Below, in pieces: positions 29,742 through 45,760 of a DNA stretch of 64,000 bases. The stretch covers positions 1,116,001 through 1,180,000 of the forward strand of contig CM007990.1 of the NCBI GenBank assembly GCA_002189035.1, given 5' to 3'. The notes beneath the pieces were generated by a model. The model ran no database searches. It was given only the letters and a program-made list of their open reading frames with translations, and was not told where the DNA came from. The position numbers and the translations under genes were made by a program. Source of the stretch: Utricularia gibba. Taxonomy: Eukaryota; Streptophyta; Magnoliopsida; Lamiales; Lentibulariaceae. The stretch's first letter is position 1. Each line of letters opens with the position of its first letter.

Positions 29742-31960
29742 CCCGCGATCACCACCAGAGACGTTCGTATTTCAACGATCAGCAACGCTGCAGCCAACCT
29801 ATTAGCATGCCATCATCCACAGTCTTCCCTCCGCGGCGCTCCGATCAAACGACCAACGAAGACGGAGCACTTTCAGCTTGCCGCTTGAATCGAGAAAGCG
29901 CACGGTAGCCGCTGCCGCTGTATTATTCTCATTATTTTAATAGCATTTTTCGCTTAGTAGCTCCATAGTGCATGCTCTATTCTGATGGAATAGTACCGTA
30001 CACAGCCCCTATACACTAAAATGGATCCAAGTCACAATTGACTTTTGTATATATTTTTTTTACAAAAAAAATTCTATTTAATTTAATTTTCCTTTCTACT
30101 ACTATTACTTGATGTCATCAACTGACACTTAGTCCTTGTTTGGTATACTTCAATACTTTGAATTTAGTAACAATATGTTTTTGTATCAGTAAATTTTTTT
30201 AAATAAATAACTAGATATATTTAATTATAATTATAAAAAAATATCATATATAATTTTTTAAAACATAAATATATATTTTTTTAAATTACTTTTAGTATAA
30301 TTAATTTTACAATTGTTAATATTTTAGAATAAAACTATTTTTATTTTAAAAAAATAGAAATAATCTCTAAAATTTTTAAGAACACTGATTTATGCAATGT
30401 TTTGGAAAATTTTTCAAAACTATTTTTATTTTTCAAAATTATTTTTAAAAAGTAGAAATAAAAAGTAAAAGTAATCAACTCAATACTTTTGCAAAAATAA
30501 TTGTTATATTATAATTTTAAAAATATTTTTAATAGAATTACTTTTACAATTAAAATTATTCTAGAACAAAATTATTTTTATTTATAAAAAGTATAAATAG
30601 ATTTTAAAAATTTTCAAGAACAATACTTTAGTCTTTCAAAAATATTAATTTCTTACAATCGTAATTATTATTTTAGTAAAAATATGTATTTGGGTTGATA
30701 GATAAAATAAACACATTTGATTTTTAAAATTCAAATTTTAATTGTTTTAAAAAAATCAAAATAAAAAGTAATGCATAAAAAACTCAAAAAATTAAATATT
30801 ATGATATTAATATTCTATATTCATATATAATAGTTTATTTGAATTTAATCGTTAAAACCCGTGATCTAAATTTAACCTCAGATTGAAAATATAGGTGCAA
30901 TGGAACAAAATATGTATTTTAAATGGTGATATAAATCATTTTATTTTCACACATCATATCCTAAACCTTAAATACATTGGGCATCCCATGTGCCGGAAAC
31001 GCCTTTCCCAACAATCCCCTTAGTCAAAATTATTTTAAAATAATTTATAAGTAAATTATATTTTAAAATTCGGAACTATAAAGCATTTATTATAAAATTA
31101 TCAGTAATTGATTAATTCATCTTTACTCATGTGGGTGTCATGAAAAAAATTTAAAACTTTTTAGGACCATTTCAAAATACACATACCAATAGCTTGACGG
31201 AGATGGAAAATGCTTTTAAAAAAATTATTATGATTCCAATGATTTATGTAGATATCTAGAAAAAATTCAAAATGTTTGCCAAAAATATTGTAATAACTTC
31301 GAACGAGAACCATGGTTCAGTTCAATGGTTACGATTCTGATTTTGAACTGAAAACGTGTAATTTGATTCTAATTTCAATTTGATTTAAGGTTTACGATTT
31401 TGGTTTCGAATAGAAATCAAGATTGAATTTAACATTGAACGGTAATTTATAAATTATCAATTTGATGAAACAATATGGTTCCGAACGAAATTTATCAGTT
31501 CGAAATCGGTCACAACACTAGGATCATACAAAATTAACGTTGATTATTATTAAATATTATTTAGGATGATCATTTTCATAAATTAGACTGCAGTTTTTTA
31601 ATCATTTTTATTGAGAAAGTGACTTTTGAACCATGAATTATTTATGAAAATGATTAGATTAAATTAGAATCATTTGAAAACAAAAAATAAATCATCCTGT
31701 ATAATTTAAATCGGTTTAAATATGATTGAATGTCATTTTAACGTTTTTTTCATAAAAATATTTATTTATTTAAAATGAATGGTTTAATCACCATTTGAAT
31801 TACATTTGACTTCATCAACTAATTTTGGCGAACTCATTTACAATTTTTTGTTTATAATTTAAAAATATATTTTCGTGGGCCATTCTTCTCGTCCGCCTCC
31901 GCGTACTTGTTGAACTCGGGAGTTAATCATTTTCCTCATACTTTTCTTTCTCCACAACTG
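29742..31960. other. ArfGAP leader, then long AT-rich spacer
   Basis: 29742-29930 is the ArfGAP leader/promoter. 29990-31860 is AT-rich without coding potential. 31310-31525 is enriched in repeated GGTTC / GATTC-type words, similar in style to 34600-34745 and 35170-35360 on the other side of CRK-D. Confidence 0.5.
31806..31811 (+). promoter_or_regulatory. W-box core upstream of CRK-D
   Basis: TTGACT about 155 bases before the CRK-D start codon, on the gene's strand. Short motif; weak on its own. Confidence 0.3.
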
Positions 31961-31964
31961 AGGG

Positions 31965-34439
<2,475 letters not shown>

Positions 34440-36558
34440 CTGGCGGCGTCCGTGAACTCATCGTCCCTGGAAAGCTTCCTCGTTTCTGTGGCGTTACAAT
34501 CTTCATGCTTCTTTGGTCACCATTGGGCCAATTACTCGTTTTTTGGCCCAATGGTGTGAATAATTGAACCATAGATGGGCTTCATGGAATTGATACATAA
34601 CCCAAAACTAGAGTCGGATACAGATTCAATCCGTTGGATAACAGATCATAAATCATCAACCGAATTCGAATTGAAGCCGGAACCCAATCGCATGGTTTTG
34701 CTTCGAAATTGGAATCATAAATTTTGAATCGAACCAAAACATAACCGTAAGACCTTGTTTGATATGAGGGTATAAGATTGATTTATAATAGGTTTAATAA
34801 AATTGTATTGTTTGGTATATAAGTATAATTATATTTTATATATGAATATAATAATTATGATATTTATATAAAACCTTCATAGATAAATATATGTATATCT
34901 AAGGGGAGATATAGGTATTTTTATACCTATATATTTGGATTTAGTTAAATTCAAATATTCTAAACCCAATAATACCTAAAACACATCAATCAAACAATGG
35001 CTAAATGTGAAATTTTTTTCATACATCCACAGTACGCATGAACCGTTGTCGATGCCTAATAAAATACAATATTTTTTTATATTTTTTTCAGGTAATCATA
35101 ACAACTCTTACTAGTGTCCTGAAATGCTCCACAATATGACGACTTTTTTTCTAAACATACAACAACTTTTTTTACAGTTTTTTCAATTACTTGCAACGAC
35201 TCATATTGATACATCAAATAGATTGTTTATCAATTTTGAACTATCAGTTCTATCGATTCCAAAAATAATGAATCTGCTCGAAATAGTGCGGTTTCGATTC
35301 TGGAACCTAAACTATACAAAAAGTTAGAATTTTGAATCGAAACTGTGGTTTGAATCTATTACAACTCTAAGCCTAATTCATTTTAAACCATAAATTTTGA
35401 TCCATCTACATTAACTTTCAACTCGACTCATATCCATTATTTTTACAAATATGAATCATGAATTCAACCCTTCATCTGGTATCCTCGCCAACCTCTACCC
35501 AAAATTCACACCATTGGCCAGGCCAACAACTCTTCCAATGCAAAATAGTGTATAGACACCATGTTTTTGACTATAAGTTTGAGGTAATGTCTCTCTTTGG
35601 CACCTTCTTGTATTACCATTTCACACCACACGAGACTCAAACACGGCCCAGGCATCCAAAGAAATGGATTTTAGTATCGTAGATAAACCGGTAGTCTTGT
35701 TATTATGAATTGTGATTATTGAAATTAAGAATTTGATGAGTCAGGTTCACACATGTAAATCTAAAATATATAAAAATGTAAATAATATTAAAAAAATTAA
35801 ATTCAATTGATTATTAGTGATTTATAATTTTTAATATATTTGATTATTTTACTTTGAAATATCGATATAAAATTGATTGTTCTAATAAGAAACACTGATA
35901 CAGATGTTGAAAACAAGTAGCAGAACACAAAGCAAACACACACATGAAGGCTCTTGGGTGTGGATTGGGATGGACCACATCACATGCTTGTGAATTTCCC
36001 AAGCCAATGCGCAGCTTCCTTCTCTGAGTGGGCCTGCCCTGGCCCTGGAAACTGCAATGCCCACATCTCATGCATGGCCTCTCTGGAAATGCACCACTCT
36101 CTGTCCCTACCCTTTCAGCAGATAAGTGCAACTCAAAGCCTCTCTTAGATTTCCCACCAGGTCAAACTGATCCGCCATCCCTCCCGGAATGAGTAATCCA
36201 AGGAATTTGACAGAATTTGGTCGTATGTGTGAGCTGGGCTTGAAACCAAGGATTTGTGCAGATGGATTGTTGAATTGCCTTCTGTTATTACAATTCCAGC
36301 TACAGCTATGGCTTGTGATGCGGGATTAAGGCAACAGTTTATCTTGTCGTGTTCTTTGTATGGGTTTACAGGTGAACGCAGAATTACCAGAACTCCAAGG
36401 TTCTGCTTCTGATGCGTACGCTACACAAAATTACCAGAACGTGCGTTGAAGGAAGGGAGATGGATGGGATTGGATTGGATTGCGGGGCCAGGCATAAATG
36501 TCCGGTGGTCTGAAATCACGATACAGATATAGATATAGATACAGGGAAACCCTAGTTT
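34440..36558. other. Spacer between CRK-D and clade Ia bHLH gene
   Basis: 34600-35400 is AT-rich with GATTC/GAACC-like words. 35880-36558 has higher GC and lies directly downstream of the bHLH stop, so it may be 3' untranslated sequence. The frame at 35844-36131 (minus) matches nothing I know. Confidence 0.45.
35715..35890. repeat. Dispersed AT-rich repeat, copy 1
   Basis: Begins GAAATTAAGAATTTGATGAG and contains the core ATTAAATTCAATTGATTATT followed by a GTGATTTATAAT-like end. Related copies are near 39017-39140 (clearest), 38750-38900, 11880-12005 and 47530-47600. No open frame; possibly a MITE or other short element. Confidence 0.5.
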
Positions 36559-38335
36559 CTATGATGGACGACCCAGAACGCCAGCAGCAGCACCGCTAGC
36601 TTCGTCCTCAATTATTCTGAGCATGTGATGCACAGCTGCAGCAATGGTGTCTGCTGAAGTCAATTGACACCCTTCTTCTACCTGCAGCAAGGATAACCAC
36701 AAAAACAAATGTAATACATCTAAGCATCTGTGTTGTTTTCAAGAATGCATTTTTAATCAATGAAAAGAACATATGCTTTTTGTTCTTTTTTACCCACCTC
36801 TATCCCACACCTAGAAAAAAAACCCTAAAGATTGAAGCTTTAAGCATAAAAAATATTTGTTCCTTTTTTCTCTCACGGCCCACCTCTTCTCTCACCTGGA
36901 AGATTGGATCTTTAATCACAAAGCCAAATACCCAGAAAGGTGTATGGGTTAAAATCCCAATTTTGGAAGAGATGCACATGGGGAGAGAGATCAACTGTTT
37001 AATCTCATCATACCCGAAACACCCTTTTGAAATCACCAGAAGAAAATGTAATGGCTATTGAGCAGAATCTACCCTTAACATTGGAGTACGTGCACACTGT
37101 AAGAGAAGAAGAAAAACAAAAACAGTAGTCTTTTGCATAGTTACGTCATTTTCCACAGTTTCTTCCTTTTCGTTTCAACAATATTCCAATTTGTAAACCT
37201 TACCTCAGATCTACCGTTTCTCAGGCGACGATGAAATAAACAGTAACACGAATAGCAGCAGTAGAGGCTTTACCTTTGCGCTGATGGAGTACAATGCGAC
37301 GGAATCCGTAGTGGTAACATTGAGATGCAGAACCGAAAGCGAGACGACGTGAAAGGCAAGAACAAGTTTCGAAAGCAGACGAATTCGCCGCCGTGAGAGG
37401 ATTCTGATGTTCGCGTGGGTTTCGATTAGCGTGACCTCGATATCGGCGACCGCAGCTTTGCTCTGAGACGTGTATTTGTTGTTCCCCAGTTGGCTGAATT
37501 GCGGGTAGACGAAGAATTGTGAAAAGGGGCCGGAGTCCGCAGCAGATCCTTCGACGCCGTTGCTCCGGCCGGCGGCGAACTTTTTGGCTTCGAGGGATTG
37601 GAGAATGTGCTCCAGTTCCTTCACGAAATCAATCGCTCCCCGACAATGGAAGCCTGGTCCCCCTGCAAGAAACACTCACGCTTTCAGAACTTCGAAAATT
37701 GACAGTAACAGATCTTCAATATGCTGCGTCCCCACCTCGCCTTTTTGTTATCACCACAAGCACTAAAGAAAAAATGAGAACTTGATTTGGGGAACGATGA
37801 AAGGTTCGATCTTCAACGTTTCCCCCAAAGGGAGATTACGAAACATGGAATGAAATTAAATCTCTTTCTCCCTCCGGCTAAAAGAGGGAATGATTAACCA
37901 GACCTTAGAGAATGATTGGTTGGTTGCAGTTGGAAGAGAACAAGTTCCACAGACATCCCGGGAGCAATCATTTGCATTTAATGCTCTAAAGAACAGAACT
38001 TGTTCACACTTACTTACCCTCTGAGCGTAGGATTCAGGCATAAGAGAACGAAGCACAGAGAGATGCTCATTCATTTGCTTACGCCGGTGCCGCTCAACGG
38101 CAATGTGGGTCATTCTCTGCGTCTCCGCCTCCTCCTTGTTCTTACACACCTTGGGCCTCCGCCGTCTCTTCTTCCTGCCGGGGACCTGATCCGGCTGCTG
38201 CTCCTGCGGTGGATGATGAACACTGTTATTACTATTAACAGTATTATTATTATTCAGGAGCTCCGGGGGCTGGAGATGCGCATCATAGAGGATGTAATTG
38301 AAGAGCTCCGCCGAGGAGAGAGCTTCGAGAGCCAT
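36559..38335 (-). CDS. Clade Ia bHLH transcription factor (bHLH94/96-like), one frameshift
   Basis: Three exons: 38335-38018, 37662-37274, 36681-36559. Exon 1 holds [18 protein letters not shown], a basic patch ([17 protein letters not shown]) and the basic region plus helix 1 of the bHLH ([20 protein letters not shown]). Exon 2 continues GDQASIVG and then helix 2 ([20 protein letters not shown]). Exon 3 gives the C-terminal [11 protein letters not shown]-type segment (here [18 protein letters not shown]). This group includes FAMA-related factors acting in stomatal and other development; the exact role is unknown. Exon 2 is 389 nt where 390 is needed: a G4 run (37638-37641) should be G5, since GDQASIVG and GAIDFVKEL lie in adjacent frames. 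With the extra base the product would be 276 residues. Probably a working gene with an assembly error. Confidence 0.88.
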
Positions 38336-38565
38336 GGAAACGAAAGCGCTTAAGAAGAGAGAAGCAGGCGAAGAAAGTGATAAAAGGGGTATTGACTTGG
38401 GGGGATTATAAAGGCAAAAATCATGGCTTGTAGTTGTCTGGTTGTTGTTGAACCTTTCTGAGAGGAAGAGGAGTTGACGAGGGAGAGGCAGAAGCAGAGG
38501 GCCTGGCCTGGCCTGACCTGACCCTCACCCTCAGATGGTGTAGCTTTTAGCCCCATCTTTTCCAC

Positions 38566-41500
38566 TCTTTTCCCACTTTTTCAATCCCCACCCTCTCAGT
38601 TCATTCTTCTAAATTCATCAATGCTAACCATAGTAATCATATACTCTTCTATTTTGAAGACAAAATGGGATAGTTTGAGAGAAGCAAACTACATGTTATC
38701 AAACTCCTTAGTTAAGCCTTTGTCATCATCACGTGGGGTTATATTAGTACGATTATATATGAAATTTAAGTATATAATAAATATAAAATGTATTAAAAAT
38801 ATTAAATTCAACTGATTAATATTTACCTAAAATTTCTTATATACTTGATTATATTATATTAATTCGGTTGATAATTAATTTTTTATTATAATAATTAGTG
38901 TTCTAGTTATAAATTGATTTAATTTATTTAATACATCATCTTCTATTTTTAACCTAAATTCATACTAGCATGAAATCCATGTTGGTCACTTAAGCTTTGC
39001 CTAAAGTAAATATTGTGATACAATATTAGAATTAAGATTTCGATGAATCTAATAAATACATAATAAATATGAATCATATTATAAATATTAAATTCAATCG
39101 ATTATTATTGATTTATAATCTATCATATGTGCAATCATCCTACTTATGCTCTACATGTATGATAAGCTTGCACTTTAACCTACACATCAACATCCTGAAT
39201 TCCTGAACAGGGGAGAGCATTCCATATTTGATATGGATAATACACTTTGTTACATGATATCTAATACTAAATTATTTCAAACACTAGATACTAATCACAT
39301 ACTAACATTTTTTTCGATCTAAATCTGTAAATACAAAGTTGTTTAAACGATCGAATATCAATTTAGATCGGTATTTGACATTGCATACTATATCTCACTC
39401 ATTTGAAGATGGAGATAAGATAGAAATGTGTTAGTGGGCTTACTCTAAGTCTAATATAAATATTTAAGATAAAGTTTATAAATTGAAATATATTAAAAAT
39501 AATGTTAAATATAGAATGAAATATCAAATAATTATAAATTTAAATAGCAATATCACCCCTAAATGGGTCCAACCCATTATTTTAAAACCTAGGGTTTGAT
39601 TGGATTAAACTCATTATTTTTTATGTGCAATTCAATAATTTTTATAAAAAAATTAAAAAATATGAACTACTAAATATATACATTTATTTTAATTTTTTTT
39701 AATAAAATTTGTGTACCGCGAGGCAATATTGTAATAATTTAAAAATAAAAAAAACAGCTTCCGCATTTTCCCAAGAATGAGATGCCGATTTCCCAATTTC
39801 GAGGTGCAGAGGGGGGATTTATAAATTAATATAAAAGTTGGGTTTCGAATAAAATAATGTTTTTTATATAATATTTAACTAATACGTAAAAAATGGGCAA
39901 GGATAAGTTTAAATATACCTATTTTAATGAAATTAAATACAATTATTTAGAAATGGAGTTTATTTATGTTCATCAATCAGGAAATATAAGAATAAAAAAA
40001 CTTCCAGAAACGTCGAATTATTCATGTCACAATATTTAAATAAATATAATTTATGTTTTTTTAAAGAAATAAATTAATTTAATTGACATCCATTCCATCC
40101 ATCACCACCCGTCATTACCAAATCTAATCATGTTTCCGAGGGACAACGTGGACAAGTGTCTGAGAATGGGGAAGACCGGGTCCCACATGGATCTTGGAAG
40201 CATGGAAAAAGAACGGGGGGAGCAAGCTGTCCAGTTGCATGCATTCGCAGGGCAGCCCCTCCTCTTCCTCCTTTTTACTTTTTGGCCCCTCCATTTTCGT
40301 CATATTCCTAGGCCCCACCCTCCACGCTCCCCGGTGGCGCGTTTGCCTCACACACCAGGCCCAGGTAATTAATTACCGTTTCTGAGGATGCATCAACGTT
40401 GCCCATGGAATCACTTTTACCCACCCTTTTTGACTGGTCTTTTCAAAACAACACAGGGGATTTCATGGGAGCGGAGGAGAGTGGACGGCGAGGAGATTTC
40501 AAATGTGAAATGAGTGTCGGTTTTTACCGCAGGTAAAAAAATATGTTCTTTCACGTGGGACGATGCTCTCTCATGGATACCCGTTTCCTGCACGAAACGA
40601 AACCCATCACATCTCCTCTTCCTCCTCCCGTTGTTTCACCAAAGAGCGCGAAAAGGAGAAGGAAGACCGGGTTCGGATCGATGCTCCGTCTGAAATGGAT
40701 CTGCTTAACGTGGGTTTGCGCGCTATACGCCACGCCTCCCGATGCTCTCATCGCCATCATTGCATGTGTTGACCATCCCCTCCACAAGACAATCATGCTT
40801 TTCAAGATCACACACATTTTTTGGTTGTCGGAAAACAGAGAGTAGCATTATAGGAGACGGGAGATATAATGTAATTTGGTGAAATTAATCATTTTGTGTT
40901 TTATATTTACAGAATACGTATTTATATTTTTGTGAAAGTTTGGAAAAATACATTTTTCATGTATTTCTGTTTTTTTTATTTTTGTTTTGTTTAAGATCGA
41001 TGTAAAATAATGTTTTGTATCGATTGTAAATAAATTATACATTCAACTCAAAACTAATATTTTAAAAACAAGATCGAACATTGAAACATATTTTATACAA
41101 TTTAAAACATCTAATTCTCATCGCTTTATTTTATTCTAGATAAGTTTGGTGTGTGTAATTGTATATGCATTTTTTGTCATTAATTACATTTCGTAAATAA
41201 AAATAGTATATGAAAGACGTATTTTACAATACGAAAATATAAAATGGTGTATTTCACCAACTCGATCCAAAACGATGTATTTTACAAATTAAAAATATAA
41301 AATGATGTATTCCATCAAATTTTGTAACATATACCCCTGGGTATTGGATTGGACCCTCCCTCGGACACTAAATGCGCCTGAAGAACGGAATAAAATCTAA
41401 GCAAAACTCCTCCCCACCCGCCCAAGTGAATCCGAGGCCCCAGCCCCATCATTTTTTGTGCTTATTAATGGCGATTTATATCTTTATGCGATGGGGAACC

Positions 41501-41835
41501 CCACTGCGTTTGACTTGCTATTGTGGAACTGGAGGCGTTTCCATGAGGACAAGAGAGTAGTGTTAAAGATGTTCTTGCCTTGCTGCTACTCTTGCACTGT
41601 GTCTCGTTGATTTAAATCAATCGGACACACACATGGCCGACCGGTTTTTGCTGTATTTTTTTTTATATATATTTGTTGAAATATTTGGACCGGACAGAGG
41701 CGCATGGGCACTCAACTTTCTTCTTTTTGTCTCTTTGTTGGAGTCGAGACGTAGATCCAGTCATGGTAGTGTGAACCCGGCCCGCACCCCAATTCAGAAT
41801 GGTGTTCCCATGATGCATCAGAACCCTCTCAGATT
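38566..41835. other. Spacer upstream of clade Ia bHLH gene
   Basis: Mostly AT-rich. Contains dispersed repeat copies (38725-39150). GC-richer islands at 40120-40850 and 41340-41830 hold frames on both strands without recognisable domains, so neither is called as a gene. No tRNA or known microRNA sequence was spotted by eye. Confidence 0.45.
38725..39150. repeat. Dispersed AT-rich repeat, copies 2 and 3
   Basis: Two copies in direct orientation share the core ATTAAATTCAAyyGATTAnTA with the copy at 35715-35890. The second (from about 39017) keeps the upstream GAATTAAGATTTCGATGAAT and the downstream GATTTATAATCTATCATAT. Confidence 0.5.
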
Positions 41836-41839
41836 AGAT

Positions 41840-42595
41840 AATGTTGATTTGAGAGAAGAGAAGAGTTTTCAGAATCAGAAAGTATGTTATTTTATCAATT
41901 TATATAGATATAAGTGAATTTAAATCTAAATAATGAATCTTGCAAATTTAATCTAATCTTAATTCTCGTATATTTACATATTTCTGATATCTACATATAT
42001 TTCGTCGATATGCTTGTTATTCTCAACACTCCCCTTCAAGTTGGTGTATGTATGTTTCAAACACCAAATTTGCCTAAAAGATTATGAAGCAAATTACGTC
42101 TCAATGCTTTTGTAAACATGTCATCAATTTGATTTTCAGAACAAATGTGAGTATCAGGCACTAGACCGTTTTTTTATCGCATCATAGACAAAGTAATAAT
42201 CAACTTTAATGTGTGGTGCGTTCATGAAACACCGTATTAGTGAAGATATAAATAACCACATGATTATCACAATAAACTGGAATAATCTTTGCATTTTATA
42301 CATCAAAATCAGCAAATAACATTGTAACCCACTTCAATTCACATACCATCATCCCCATAGTTAGATACTCAATTTCGGGAGAAGAACGAGAAGCTGGAAG
42401 TTGTTTCTTTGTTTTTCAGGAGATAATAGAACATCCATGTGGGTGAGAGGACAACTTCTGTAATCAGAATCATAGTAAACTTTCAATCCACATAGCTTTG
42501 AAAAGAAACCATTGTTCCCAACATCCTTTTAAGTACTGCAGAACACGTAACACTGCTCACCAAACAGTATAGCTGTATCACTCGTTCGTGTTCTA
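41840..42595 (-). mobile_element. Decayed 3' end of a Ty1/copia retrotransposon
   Basis: Read on the minus strand from about 42595 to 42035, broken frames give copia RT/RNase H landmarks: LRVLQYLKG, HPHGCSIIS, SRSSPEIEYLTMG, VCELKWVTML, IPVYCDNHV, TVFHERTTHI and DDMFTKALRRN. These are followed by a polypurine-like AAGGGGAG and then TGTTGAGAATAAC (from 42028), the usual start of a copia LTR. A TATA-like stretch lies near 41895-41915. In-frame stops and shifts are frequent, the rest of gag-pol is absent, and no 5' LTR is visible. A dead fragment about 250 bp from the 3' end of the PMT gene. Confidence 0.85.
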
Positions 42596-42845
42596 GTAGG
42601 TTCTAGTTTGGATTGTTTGTTTGGGTTGTCCTAATCTGATTCGGCTACACCGGGAGTGGATTGAAGCAAAGCTACTCCAACAAAGTGAAACAGTGAAGCA
42701 TGAATTAACACAAGGCAGTCACAGGAATGCTGATCAACAAACTAAATCACAGAGCTGTTTCGCCATCTCCACGAACTGGCACCTGCTTCCCTCCCCTTCA
42801 AGTTCACAGCACAGAGCTGTTCTTCTCTTGCTTTTGCTTGTTTTT

Positions 42846-45023
42846 TCAAGCATCTGCAGTCCAGTAAGTTTTCGTTGCAAGAAGGATCTTTTCCGGGTTA
42901 AATGGACCCGTCTCGTGATCAACTATTCTGCTCTCCCATCTCATTCCATCTGTAATGCTCTTCACCTTCACCAACACTTCCACCATGTCCCTGAATATAA
43001 CCGTCCCCTCGGGGCGCAGGATTCGATCCATCTCGAGCAAAATGAATGCAATGTCACACCTTTAACCAGGAATGCGTAAAGTAAGCACCGGAACGTGGAA
43101 GGAAACTGATCTGTGATTCTGAGACTTACCTGTCCTGATACATGGTGAATACTCCATCCGCATGAATGAGATCATATGTTCTTGGATACGTAGAAAAGGC
43201 TTCGCACCAGTCCTGGTATGTGCCGATGAAGCCTCGCTCGTATATCAGTCCCAGCATTTCTGGATTCAGATGTGCAGGCACTGCATTCATGACCCACACA
43301 GGGAGCTTGTGCAGGGCTGCTGCAAATCCTCCCAAGTTCGCGTTCATGTCCATTACATTGCGGTAGAGTCCGCGGGGGAGCTGATTAACAAGCCGGGAGT
43401 AGTACGCGACTCGCTCCTTCCACAAAGCATTGTCATCCTGGAACTTCTTGGCAGTAATGTCGGCAACTGAACCAGTGAGGATTCTTGCTGGAACCTCAAA
43501 TGCACGATCCGGCCATTTCTTTAGTGCCCCTCCTCCAGCTACCTCACTGTCCTGGCCTACCTCCGGCAGCGGTGTTATGCAAGGTTCCAGGTCTTTGTAC
43601 CTGAGAATGGAAGGCTTGGTGATCTGTAAACCACAAGTTTATGGGAAAGTGCAGGTCTGTACCATGCTGCATCCGCTTGGCTCGATTTGCAGAGAGGTGG
43701 TTCAGGGAAGATGTCTTTGATCTTGTGGCACTCGATATGGTTCACAGGTTTCTGCCAAATTGCAAGGTCACCCTTTTCGACAACTTTTCTCCAGCAAAGT
43801 CTTTTTGCTACATCTTCAATTGCATCTTGCTCCTTTTTTAAATCCTCCCGAGTTCTCTCCCAGCCCTTCCAGTGCCTCTTCCACTGGATTGGAGGACCGG
43901 AGAGTATCCAGTAGCCGCCCGGCCGGAGAACGCGATCGACTTCGGCAAGATAAAGCCCACCTGCCGGAAACCAGACAGATCATGAAAATATGGTAAGCGG
44001 ATCAGATGGTATGCGTGGGACATCTCATCGTCTTACCGTAATCAAACCAACGGATCAGGCAACGAGAGCAGTGAGCAATGTCGAATGCTCTAGCTGGATA
44101 CGGGAGCCTCTGGGATGCAAGAACACCAATCATTGCTGGAACACCTCGTTCCAGGGCAAACCATACCTGAGCCTCGTGGGTGTCTCGAGGAGCAAACGAC
44201 ATAGCTATGACGTTTCTCTTCAGCAAGTAAGTTCCCCAACTAGCAACCTGAAAGCCAGCAGATCAGGTGTTCAGAATACATGCGATTATCTGGAATTTAG
44301 CTGGAAAAATAACAACCATGAAGCAAGAATCCTTACACCACAGCCTGTGTCAAGAGCAGTTCGGATAGTTCCATCAGTGAGAGGGATGAGGGCATTGATG
44401 TCATCAATATAAGCATCAGCTCCACGAGGAAACATGGTGCCACCCCCTGGAAATTTAAAGCGATCTCCATGAACTTGGATCCAATTCTGACCAGCCTTCT
44501 CGATACTGAGCTCTTTGTGAGGAATGTTGGCATACCAGGCATAGTTAGCGCTTTCTGGCCACTTGAAAGGCTGTTTATAGTTAGGAGGGGCTGGAATCAG
44601 GCACCGAAGAAGCTCCTCTGTTTTGGGACAATGCCTTTCTCTGTACTTCAACATAGTACGAGGAAATTTTCGACTTCGATCTGGATCTTGGCATGGAGTA
44701 TATTCACTATACTTCATATCACAAGCTGGAAAATTTACAACTTCTTCGGAATTGTTGACTACCAACTGATGATGGCTTTCAAAATCCAGCGTATCAGAGA
44801 TGGTGGAGGGTGATGACTGTGTTTCAAGACTCGGTTTCTTATTCCCAGAGAAGGTATTTTCGCAGATAACTTTGGATGGAGCTGCTGATGGATTGGAATT
44901 TCTACTCTGCCAAGCCCCAAAAGCATAGAACAAAATGCACAAACCGCTCACTCCTAGAACCATAGTAAGACGTTTTCTCTTCATATCCGGTGATTGAGGC
45001 TTTGGGGAGCCCTCCTTCCCCAT
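42846..45023 (-). CDS. Pectin methyltransferase, PMT2-like (DUF248)
   Basis: Golgi type II membrane protein of the plant PMT/QUA2 family, thought to methyl-esterify homogalacturonan using S-adenosylmethionine. Five exons: 45023-44337, 44247-44037, 43960-43663, 43600-43130, 43059-42846; 1881 nt, 626 residues. Start [22 protein letters not shown] helix about 18-38 ([20 protein letters not shown]), then conserved [33 protein letters not shown] and [13 protein letters not shown]. The SAM-binding motif LDTGCGVASWG spans the exon 1/2 join near residue 224-234. Later come [29 protein letters not shown] and [11 protein letters not shown]. The frame is intact. Close to Arabidopsis PMT2/PMT14 by the N-terminal block. 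Confidence 0.94.
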
Positions 45024-45760
45024 TTAAGCCTGCAAACAAGAATCCCTACAGACGTGAAAAAAAAAGCAACGAAATTCAACACAAAAAGCAAGGATCTAGA
45101 AGAGTTCAATCGAGCAACGTATAGAATGAAACTTTTTATGCTCTACTCATCACTTGAAAGAAGATTCAGTGTGAAAGCTCTGCATCCTCGATCAAATTTA
45201 TGTTAAAGATCCAAGTAAAAGAGTCTGTATCAAAAACCCATATGAACCGAGATCTGCGGAGGACATCTTTTGTACCTCAGAGTAAGGAGGAAACAAGTGG
45301 ATCTTTCCAGAATCTAAGGATGATCCGAAACAAGAACCTGGAAAATCAGAAAAATGAAAGTTCTTGAGAAAATCACTGAAGCCAACCAAAAGGGGGAATG
45401 CCATTTCAAGTACCAAAAGACAACAAACAGATAAAGCCATCCCCAGATAAAAACAACTCAAATCTTACATCAGAGCGAATAGAAAAATGGGATTTTTGTT
45501 TTCCGCAAAAGCAACCAAAGGAAGCAGATGAGGATACAGGTATCAGTAGAAGAATATCAAGCTTCTCCACCTTTTGTACAACCACACCTACCCCAACGTC
45601 GCTAAAAAACCCCACTACTGAACCAAAACACGTCTACAAAGGTTGCTCATTGCAACGAAAAAAGAAAGAAGCCTAGGCAGGAAGCGCAAACAAGTGATTC
45701 CTCACTCACAACTCACCAGTTTCCCGATAAAGGGGGTCTCACCTTTCTCTGGAAGTCACG
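45024..45760 (-). other. PMT leader with probable 5' UTR intron
   Basis: On the minus strand TTTGCAG ends at 45032, nine bases before the ATG, a good acceptor. A strong donor AAAG|GTGAGA lies near 45742. This suggests the start codon sits at the beginning of the second exon, as is common in this family. Frames here are not conserved proteins. Confidence 0.5.

Noticed and set aside
35844-36131. Minus-strand 95-residue Cys-containing frame
   Set aside because: No family similarity and it lies directly downstream of the bHLH gene, so more likely 3' untranslated sequence.
40124-40845. GC-richer island with frames on both strands
   Set aside because: Overlapping short frames without domains, no conserved blocks or splice sites joining them; could be a non-coding transcript but there is no positive evidence.
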